From NCBI GenBank assembly GCA_011380105.1, contig DRZW01000120.1, positions 1 through 5,619 on the forward strand: 5,619 nt of DNA, in the 5' to 3' direction. The position numbers and the translations under genes are program-made. Below the pieces are notes generated by a model, which saw nothing but the letters and a program-made list of their open reading frames with translations, made no database searches and was not told where the DNA came from. The stretch's first letter is position 1; each line of letters begins with the position of its first letter. The DNA is from Halothiobacillaceae bacterium (lineage in GTDB: Bacteria > Pseudomonadota > Gammaproteobacteria > Halothiobacillales > Halothiobacillaceae). Below are positions 1 through 5,619 of this stretch, piece by piece.

Positions 1-26
1 ATGGCCAAATGGTCGAAGGGCAATGT

Positions 27-1496
27 TTAGCTATCCAAACGCGATTTTAAAATCTCATTGACCGCTTTGGGGTTGGCCTTACCGCCGGTAGCTTTCATAA
101 CCTGGCCAACAAAGAAGCCAAACAGTTTGTCCTTACCACCGCGGTAGGCTGCTACCTGACCGGGATTATCGGCAATGACTTTATCGACCAGCGCTTCAAT
201 CTCACTGCTATCGGTGATCTGCTTTAAGCCACGCTCCTCGATAATGCCATCCACGGTTTTATCCGTATCTTCCGCCAGCACCTCAAACACTTCGCGAGCG
301 AGCTTATTGGATAATGTGCCATCATCAATCCGCTCTAGTAATGTCGCCAAAACCTCAGGCTTGACTGGTGATTGCGACGCATCAATTTCCAGCCGATTAA
401 GCAAGGCTGCTAAACTTCCCTGCACCCAGTTAGCCGCGAGCTTAGGGTTTTTGGGGTAGGCTGAGAGCACGGCCTCAAAATAATTGGCAGTAGCGCGCGA
501 TGCGGTCAGCACGGTGGCATCGTAGCGATTCAAACCGTATTCAGCCTGATAACGCTCTGCTTTAGCATCCGGCAATTCGGGTAGCTCGGCGCGCCACTGC
601 TCAATTTGTGCCTCACTAAGTGTGATCGGCAACAGATCAGGATCAGGGAAGTAGCGATAATCTTCGGCTTCTTCCTTGGTGCGCATTAGACGGGTTTCAT
701 CCTTTTGCGGATCATAAAGACGGGTTGCCTGCACCACCGACTGGCCTGATTCAATGACATCGATTTGACGCTCTATCTCAAATTCAATCGCTCGCTGTAA
801 AAATCGGAATGAATTGAGGTTCTTTATTTCGGTGCGGGTGCCCAGCTCGGTCTGGCCTTTTTCACGCACCGAGACGTTGGCATCGACCCGGAACGAGCCT
901 TCCTGCATATTGCCATCGCAGATTCCTATGTATTGGACAATCGCGTGAATCTTACGGGCATAAGCCACCGCCTCTTCCGCTGAGGCCATCTCCGGCTCGG
1001 AGACAATTTCAATTAGCGGTGTTCCCGCACGGTTGAGATCAATCCCGGTGACGCTCTCAAAGTTTTCATGCAAGCTCTTACCGGCATCCTCTTCTAGGTG
1101 GGCGCGGGTGACATTAATGGTTTTTTGATAGGCCTGATCGCCCTCGCCCACCTGAATCCGCACTTGGCCGCCGGATACAATGGGTCGGGCTAGCTGGGTA
1201 ATCTGATAGCCCTTGGGCAAATCCGGGTAAAAGTAGTTTTTACGATCAAAACTCGACACCTTGGCAATCTCGGCATTAATAGCCAAGCCAAACAGGGTGG
1301 CCATTTTTAATGCGCCTTCATTAAAAACCGGCAACACACCCGGCAGGCCTAAATCGACAGCACAGGCTTGCACATTTGGCTCAGCGCCGAAAGCGGTAGA
1401 CGCTCCGGAGAAAATTTTCGACCGGGTGGCAAGCTGGGCATGAATTTCCAGCCCAATGACTACCTCAAAACCGGCATCAGCGGCATAACGACTCAT
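27..1496 (-). CDS. gatB: Asp-tRNA(Asn)/Glu-tRNA(Gln) amidotransferase subunit B
   Basis: GatB is the tRNA-binding and kinase subunit of cytosolic GatCAB. It phosphorylates the side-chain carboxylate of Glu-tRNA(Gln) or Asp-tRNA(Asn) with ATP, then amidates it with ammonia channelled from GatA. The 489-residue length is normal for the family. The N-terminal catalytic domain (about 10-295) shows IGLEIHAQL (14-22), [18 protein letters not shown] (81-98) and the GatB signature [13 protein letters not shown] (153-165). A helical and YqeY-like tRNA-binding tail (about 340-488) ends with [19 protein letters not shown]. The ATG overlaps the gatA stop as ATGA, with AGGGGG just upstream, so translation is probably coupled to gatA. 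The zinc-knuckle cysteines found in many GatB proteins are replaced (S30, A32, D48), with only C45 left; I recall a similar loss in Pseudomonas. Whether the enzyme makes Asn-tRNA, Gln-tRNA or both cannot be told here. The family call is very secure. Confidence 0.98.
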   Translation of the reverse strand: MSRYAADAGFEVVIGLEIHAQLATRSKIFSGASTAFGAEPNVQACAVDLGLPGVLPVFNEGALKMATLFGLAINAEIAKVSSFDRKNYFYPDLPKGYQITQLARPIVSGGQVRIQVGEGDQAYQKTINVTRAHLEEDAGKSLHENFESVTGIDLNRAGTPLIEIVSEPEMASAEEAVAYARKIHAIVQYIGICDGNMQEGSFRVDANVSVREKGQTELGTRTEIKNLNSFRFLQRAIEFEIERQIDVIESGQSVVQATRLYDPQKDETRLMRTKEEAEDYRYFPDPDLLPITLSEAQIEQWRAELPELPDAKAERYQAEYGLNRYDATVLTASRATANYFEAVLSAYPKNPKLAANWVQGSLAALLNRLEIDASQSPVKPEVLATLLERIDDGTLSNKLAREVFEVLAEDTDKTVDGIIEERGLKQITDSSEIEALVDKVIADNPGQVAAYRGGKDKLFGFFVGQVMKATGGKANPKAVNEILKSRLDS

Positions 1497-3004
1497 GCTG
1501 CACCCCCTGTGTTGTGTTCATCACCACCAAAACCCTCACCACCGAAACCCGGTGGAATCCGCTGATGGAAATCAACCCGTTGCTGGTACTGATGCGCTAC
1601 GTTTAATATTTGCGCCTCAGCAAAATGCCGCCCGATAAGCTGTAAACCTACCGGCAGGCCATCCACAAAGCCTGCAGGCACAGACATGCCCGGCAATCCG
1701 GCCAGATTAACCGGAATGGTGAACAGATCCTGCAGATACATCTGAGCCGGATCGGCGCTGTGCTCGCCTTTTTTAAAGGCCACAGTGGGCGTAACCGGCC
1801 CGGCGATGACATCGCATTGGCTCAAGGCCTGCTCGAAATGCCCGGCAATTAGGCGTCGAGCCTTTTGCGCGCGCAGATAAAAGGCATCGTAGTAACCAGC
1901 CGATAGGGCATAGGTACCAGCTAAGATGCGGCGCTGCACCTCGGGGCCAAACCCTTCCGAACGGCTGCGCTCGAACAGATCGGTTATATCTTGGGGGTTG
2001 TCACAACGATAACCAAAACGCACGCCGTCGAAGCGGGAAAGATTGGACGATGCTTCAGCCGGCGCTAACAGGTAATAAGCCGATAGGGCAATGTCGGCAT
2101 CCGGCAGGTCAATCTCAACCCGCGTGCCCCCGGCACATTCTAACTCGGCAATAGCCGCTTCAACCTGCTCGGCAACCCGATTATCTAACGCCTCGCTGAA
2201 CCACTGTTTGGGCACCCCGATTTTCAGCCCCGATAAGGGCTTTTCTAAATCAGCAGTAAAATCCACAACCGGCTCGGGGCTGCTAGTAGAATCGCGCCGG
2301 TCGACTCCGGATATCTGGTTGAGTACCACAGCGCAGTCTTCGGCTGTTTTTGCAATCACGCCAGCCTGATCAAAGCTGGAAGCGTAAGCGATCATGCCGT
2401 AGCGCGAAACACGACCGTAGGTGGGTTTAATGCCAGTGACGCCACAAAACGCTGCTGGCTGGCGAATCGAACCGCCGGTATCCGAGCCGGTGGCAAAGGG
2501 CACCAAGCGCGCAGCGACCGCCGCCGCCGATCCGCCTGAAGAACCGCCCGGTACGCGGTTAACATCCCAGGGGTTGCTAACAGCGCCAAAGTAGCTGTTT
2601 TCATTCGATGAGCCCATGGCAAACTCATCCATATTGGTTTTACCCAAAAGCACAGCGCCTTGAGCGGCTAGCTTTTCATGAACTGTAGCGCTGTAAGGAG
2701 CATGCCAGTCGGCCAGCATTTTCGAGCCACAGGTGGTGCGGCCTTGCTGAACACAAAAAATGTCCTTGTGGGCAAAGGGAATACCGGCCAAATCACCCTT
2801 TAACTCTGTCTGCTCAATTTCCGGAATCTGGGTTGAGATAAAGCTGTTTAGCGCCGGATCAAGACGCTCAATGCGCTCAGCAAAAAAGGCGGACAAGGAC
2901 ATAGGGCTATGATCACCTCGATCAAGCCGGGTTTTCAGGTCACGTATCGAGGCATTGAGCAAACCGGTTGGGTCTTGATCATTTGAGGATGAATTGCTGG
3001 ACAC
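1493..3004 (-). CDS. gatA: Asp-tRNA(Asn)/Glu-tRNA(Gln) amidotransferase subunit A
   Basis: GatA is the glutaminase subunit of GatCAB, an amidase-signature enzyme that hydrolyses glutamine and passes ammonia to GatB. The Ser-cis-Ser-Lys triad is complete: K80 in FAHKD, cis-S155 in the PGGSSGGS loop (152-159) and nucleophile S179 in [10 protein letters not shown] (175-184). The spacings match the family (S. aureus K79/S154/S178). The conserved C-terminal stretch [13 protein letters not shown] (427-439) followed by [10 protein letters not shown] (449-458) is present. The start is GTG at 3004-3002, supported by AGGAA 7 bases upstream. It gives a polar N-terminal extension ([13 protein letters not shown]) before the usual first helix; no ATG lies nearby to replace it. 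At 503 residues it is slightly long, because of this extension and a glycine-rich tail (486-503) built on a tandem repeat. It lies 63 bases after gatC and overlaps gatB by 4 bases, as a gatCAB operon. Confidence 0.98.
   Translation of the reverse strand: MSSNSSSNDQDPTGLLNASIRDLKTRLDRGDHSPMSLSAFFAERIERLDPALNSFISTQIPEIEQTELKGDLAGIPFAHKDIFCVQQGRTTCGSKMLADWHAPYSATVHEKLAAQGAVLLGKTNMDEFAMGSSNENSYFGAVSNPWDVNRVPGGSSGGSAAAVAARLVPFATGSDTGGSIRQPAAFCGVTGIKPTYGRVSRYGMIAYASSFDQAGVIAKTAEDCAVVLNQISGVDRRDSTSSPEPVVDFTADLEKPLSGLKIGVPKQWFSEALDNRVAEQVEAAIAELECAGGTRVEIDLPDADIALSAYYLLAPAEASSNLSRFDGVRFGYRCDNPQDITDLFERSRSEGFGPEVQRRILAGTYALSAGYYDAFYLRAQKARRLIAGHFEQALSQCDVIAGPVTPTVAFKKGEHSADPAQMYLQDLFTIPVNLAGLPGMSVPAGFVDGLPVGLQLIGRHFAEAQILNVAHQYQQRVDFHQRIPPGFGGEGFGGDEHNTGGAA
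1503..1508 (-). promoter_or_regulatory. gatB ribosome binding site inside the gatA 3' end
   Basis: On the minus strand AGGGGG (1508-1503) lies 6 bases before the gatB ATG, within the last codons of gatA. Together with the ATGA overlap it points to coupled translation of the two catalytic subunits. Confidence 0.6.
1521..1550 (-). repeat. 15-base tandem duplication in the 3' end of gatA
   Basis: Two adjacent 15-base units (1521-1535 and 1536-1550) differ at a single base. On the coding strand they read GGGTTTCGGTGGTGA and GGGTTTTGGTGGTGA. They encode GFGGE and GFGGD near the GatA C-terminus (about residues 486-495), a glycine-rich tail beyond the conserved amidase fold. The in-frame length keeps the gatB overlap intact. 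Confidence 0.85.
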
Positions 3005-3011
3005 GAGAATG

Positions 3012-3016
3012 TTCCT
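3012..3016 (-). promoter_or_regulatory. gatA ribosome binding site
   Basis: On the minus strand AGGAA (3016-3012) lies 7 bases before the GTG at 3004-3002. It supports this GTG as the gatA start and therefore the polar N-terminal extension of the protein. Confidence 0.7.
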
Positions 3017-3067
3017 ACAAGCTTTTGAAAATTAATAAAAATGAAGTTGTGCACAAAGCACGGGGCA

Positions 3068-3355
3068 TTATTCAATCACCTTGGGCACTAAAAATAGCCC
3101 TTGATCCTGCGCCGGTGCACCGGCCATTAAGGATTCACGCTGGTTAGACTCGGTGACTTCATCGGGGCGCAAATACTGGCTTTGATCCAGCGGGTGCGAC
3201 ATCGGCTGACACGCATCGATGCGCTGATCATTAAGTCGGTCGACATGCGCCAAAATTTGGTTTACATCTTCGGCAAGATCGACCAAAGCCTGCGCATCAA
3301 CCCCAAGCCGAGCTAAACGAGCGACTTTTTCTAGCTCTTTATGCGTTAAAGCCAC
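3068..3355 (-). CDS. gatC: Asp-tRNA(Asn)/Glu-tRNA(Gln) amidotransferase subunit C
   Basis: GatC is the small non-catalytic subunit that wraps around the GatA-GatB interface and stabilises the complex. The 95-residue length is the family norm. It starts with the usual helical segment (HKELEKVARLARLGV, 5-19), followed by a second helix around DLAEDVNQILAHVDRL (26-41). The linker motif LRPDEVTESNQRE (62-74) and the conserved C-terminus GLFLVPKVIE (86-95) are present. Translation starts at GTG (3355-3353). GGAG at 3368-3365 lies 9 bases upstream, and no in-frame ATG precedes it. It is the first gene of the minus-strand operon, and a good promoter candidate lies immediately upstream. The 63-base gap to gatA is longer than the tight spacing elsewhere in the operon. 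Identification is secure. Confidence 0.97.
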   Translation of the reverse strand: MALTHKELEKVARLARLGVDAQALVDLAEDVNQILAHVDRLNDQRIDACQPMSHPLDQSQYLRPDEVTESNQRESLMAGAPAQDQGLFLVPKVIE

Positions 3356-3364
3356 AACAAAATT

Positions 3365-3368
3365 CTCC
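3365..3368 (-). promoter_or_regulatory. gatC ribosome binding site
   Basis: On the minus strand GGAG (3368-3365) lies 9 bases before GTG at 3355-3353. It decides the use of a GTG start for gatC, and the resulting 95-residue protein has the family's standard N-terminus. Confidence 0.75.
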
Positions 3369-3383
3369 AGCAGTGTTTAATTA

Positions 3384-3411
3384 ATTTTATGCTTGTACCA
3401 TAGCACGACAA
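3384..3411 (-). promoter_or_regulatory. Candidate sigma-70 promoter of gatCAB (proximal)
   Basis: Read on the minus strand, TTGTCG (3411-3406, 4 of 6 matches to the -35 consensus) is followed after 16 bases by TAAAAT (3389-3384, 5 of 6 matches to the -10). Transcription would start near 3377, leaving a leader of about 20 bases that holds the GGAG ribosome site and the gatC GTG. The position is exactly what a gatC promoter needs. One copy of an 11-base direct repeat fits inside the spacer between the two hexamers. Confidence 0.6.
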
Positions 3412-3437
3412 GCCCGCAGAATGGCCTGTACCATAGC
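3394..3437. repeat. Perfect 11-base direct repeat, 33-base period, at the gatC promoter
   Basis: TGTACCATAGC occurs at 3394-3404 and again at 3427-3437. The 33-base offset is close to three helical turns, so both copies face the same side of the DNA. On the minus strand (GCTATGGTACA) the first copy lies between the -35 and -10 of the proximal gatC promoter candidate. The second lies about 50-60 bases upstream of the predicted start. This placement suggests operator half-sites for a repressor, but no known binding site was recognised. Confidence 0.6.
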
Positions 3438-3464
3438 CAACGTGATTGTTAAGACTAACACAAC

Positions 3465-3494
3465 CCGTCAGTTGAATTTAATCGGCGGTATAAT
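3465..3494 (+). promoter_or_regulatory. Candidate mreB promoter with a perfect TATAAT
   Basis: TATAAT at 3489-3494 matches the -10 consensus exactly and faces mreB. The best -35 at a normal distance is CCGTCA (3465-3470, 18-base spacer), with only 3 of 6 matches. TTGAAT at 3472-3477 is better in sequence but only 11 bases away. A start near 3501 would give a leader of about 225 bases. The weak -35 and the overlapping inverted repeat would fit a factor-dependent promoter, which is inference. Confidence 0.4.
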
Positions 3495-3503
3495 CACCGA
3501 CAA
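3475..3503 (-). promoter_or_regulatory. Candidate second (distal) gatCAB promoter
   Basis: On the minus strand, TTGTCG (3503-3498, 4 of 6) and TAAATT (3480-3475, 4 of 6) are separated by 17 bases. The predicted start near 3468 gives a leader of about 110 bases to gatC. It shares its DNA with a TATAAT on the other strand and with the left arm of an inverted repeat. The match is modest, and such pairs arise by chance in AT-rich spacers. Confidence 0.3.
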
Positions 3504-3521
3504 TTGCCCTACTGGTGATTA
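3491..3521. repeat. 8-base perfect inverted repeat in the divergent region
   Basis: TAATCACC (3491-3498) and GGTGATTA (3514-3521) are perfect reverse complements separated by 15 bases. A third partial copy of the core, ATCAC, occurs at 3538-3542. The left arm overlaps the TATAAT facing mreB and one base of the distal gatC -35. The long AT-rich loop and the lack of a T-run argue against a terminator. A dyad protein-binding site is more plausible. Confidence 0.5.
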
Positions 3522-3693
3522 ATTGATAAGGTTCGCCATCACTTTTAGATCAGTCGGACTAAAGGCTTCAGTTGCCTAAAAACAACGATAACAAACACTT
3601 AATCATGCAGATAACCCGATTTTCTCTTGACATAACTCTTTTAATTATTCTTGGCAGCGCGTAAGATACCTAATCTGACTGTGATCCACCAAA

Positions 3694-4763
<1,070 letters not shown>

Positions 4764-4772
4764 TCGCCGCTT

Positions 4773-5619
4773 ATGGCGTTGTTTGACAGCCACCGCCCCA
4801 GCATGAACACGCTGGTGCTGCTTTGTCTGCTATCGGTGGGCATGATTTTGCTCGACCGTGTTGGCAACCAGTGGGTCGGCAAGCTTGATAGTCATTTAGG
4901 CACAATAACCGATAGCATCATCCAAGCCGGCTACGCCCCGATCGGCTGGTACCGTAATCTGCGTCAAACCTTAAGCACACAACAACAGCTATCGGCTGAA
5001 CTTGAAACCTTGCGCGAGGAGAACCTGCTACTTAAAGGGCAGATGCAGCGCTATTTCGCGCTGAAATCAGAACTTAATCAGCTTAAAGATCTTCTCGATG
5101 GCTACCCCACTCCGGTCCCCGGTGTTTTACTGGCACGAAAAGTAGGCCAACCAGCAACGGCATTCGAAGCGCGTTTTACTATCAATCGAGGCTTAAACGA
5201 TGATGTCCGCCCCGGTGATCCAGTTATCGATGCCTATGGGGTAATCGGTCAGGTTGAGCGCGCCACACGCAACGGAGCAACAGTGATTATGCTCACTTCG
5301 CGTGATCATGCCCTTTCAGTGCGTTTATCAACTACCGGTGCCACTGCTATCGCTCAAGGCCAAGGAGTGAATGAGCCTTTATTTCTCGAGCGCATTCCTG
5401 AACGCTTTAATCTTGGCGAAGGCGATTTATTGACCACCAGTGGCTTAGACGGGGTGTTCGAACCTGGCCAACCGGTTGCGCGAATCACGGAAGTGCTTCC
5501 CGACAGCGGGCAGGGATTTGTTAATTTGTATGCCGAGCCGCTGGCGCGGACCAAACAGATTGATTATGTCCTCGTACTAACACAGGCACCCGATGAACAT
5601 TGGAGCGCCTCCGATGAAC
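4773..5619 (+). CDS. mreC: Rod shape-determining protein MreC, 3' end beyond the window
   Basis: MreC is a bitopic inner-membrane protein whose periplasmic part binds PBP2 and links MreB to wall synthesis. I translated 282 codons with no stop before the window edge. Homologues I recall run to roughly 280-370 residues, so little may be missing. A short cytoplasmic N-terminus (MALFDSHRPS) precedes one membrane segment (about 12-28). A coiled coil follows at about 66-108 (QQLSAELETLREENLLL and ELNQLKDLL). The beta-rich MreC domain spans about 115-271 and includes NDDVRPGDPVIDAYGVIGQV (142-161) and TTSGLDGVFEPGQPV (221-235). The ATG at 4773 lies 9 bases after the mreB stop. It has no clear Shine-Dalgarno, which suggests coupling to mreB. 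A second ATG at codon 11 would remove the cytoplasmic part and also lacks a ribosome site, so I prefer the first. Confidence 0.95.
   Translation, partial: MALFDSHRPSMNTLVLLCLLSVGMILLDRVGNQWVGKLDSHLGTITDSIIQAGYAPIGWYRNLRQTLSTQQQLSAELETLREENLLLKGQMQRYFALKSELNQLKDLLDGYPTPVPGVLLARKVGQPATAFEARFTINRGLNDDVRPGDPVIDAYGVIGQVERATRNGATVIMLTSRDHALSVRLSTTGATAIAQGQGVNEPLFLERIPERFNLGEGDLLTTSGLDGVFEPGQPVARITEVLPDSGQGFVNLYAEPLARTKQIDYVLVLTQAPDEHWSASDE
5614..5619 (+). CDS. mreD: Probable start of mreD, truncated by the window edge
   Basis: An ATG at 5614 lies in a different frame from mreC and is preceded by GGAG at 5602-5605, 8 bases away, which is an ideal ribosome-site spacing. In mreBCD operons the next gene is mreD, encoding a small polytopic membrane partner of MreC, often overlapping or abutting mreC. 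Only two codons (Met-Asn) are visible, so the product is inferred purely from operon order. An in-frame ATG at 5593 is a less likely alternative because it has no ribosome site. Another possibility is that this ATG is simply internal to mreC and unused. Confidence 0.4.

Noticed and set aside
1..26. Possible gatB terminator or downstream gene
   Set aside because: There are only 26 bases after the stop, with no stable stem and no frame that can be assigned.
1368..1565. Plus-strand frame across the gatA/gatB junction
   Set aside because: It is antisense to conserved GatB and GatA residues and has no recognisable family or ribosome site.
3037..3061. Hairpin GTGC-TTTGT-GCAC followed by a short T-run on the minus strand, and the palindrome TTGTGCACAA, between gatC and gatA
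   Set aside because: The stem is only 4 pairs and the T-run is interrupted and distant, so it is not a credible terminator; the palindrome could occur by chance.
3421..3522. Small frame of about 33 codons starting ATGGCCTGTACC in the intergenic region
   Set aside because: There is no Shine-Dalgarno, it spans the repeat and promoter elements, and the product shows no recognisable feature.
3544..3577. TTTAG/CTAAA and AGGC/GCCT inverted repeats as a terminator or riboswitch
   Set aside because: Stems are 4-5 pairs, mutually exclusive and not followed by a T-run; no known riboswitch core was seen.
3653..3667. TTGGCA followed by TAAGAT as a sigma-54 promoter
   Set aside because: There is no GC at the -12 position at the required distance, so the sigma-54 signature is incomplete.

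Overview
The window holds two conserved housekeeping operons transcribed away from each other. On the minus strand, gatC, gatA and gatB encode the three subunits of the glutamyl/aspartyl-tRNA amidotransferase. On the plus strand, mreB and mreC begin the rod-shape operon. Base composition looks balanced, near 50% GC by eye. The MreB closely resembles the E. coli and Pseudomonas proteins. From memory, the back-to-back gatCAB / mreBCD arrangement is the one found in Pseudomonas aeruginosa. The source is therefore most likely a rod-shaped gammaproteobacterium; I cannot name the genus.

Layout: bases 1-26 lie downstream of gatB and show no feature. gatB (27-1496) and gatA (1493-3004) share a 4-base stop/start overlap. 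A 63-base spacer separates gatA from gatC (3068-3355). Bases 3356-3725 form a 370-base divergent control region. It holds a good candidate gatC promoter, a second overlapping candidate, a perfect TATAAT hexamer facing mreB, an 11-base direct repeat exactly 33 bases apart, and an 8-base inverted repeat. mreB (3726-4763) is followed after 9 bases by mreC (4773 to the window edge, still open). The last six bases look like the start of mreD, overlapping the 3' end of mreC.

How the genes work together: GatA releases ammonia from glutamine. GatB activates the mischarged Glu-tRNA(Gln) and/or Asp-tRNA(Asn) and receives the ammonia. GatC clamps the two subunits. MreB filaments on the inner membrane, anchored through MreC and MreD, position the peptidoglycan elongation machinery. 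Nothing in the sequence links the two functions beyond the shared control region.

All the coding regions belong to well-known families and I see no previously undescribed system. The points worth checking are the structured divergent promoter region, a small tandem duplication that extends the GatA tail, the loss of the GatB zinc cysteines, and two unusual residues in MreB.
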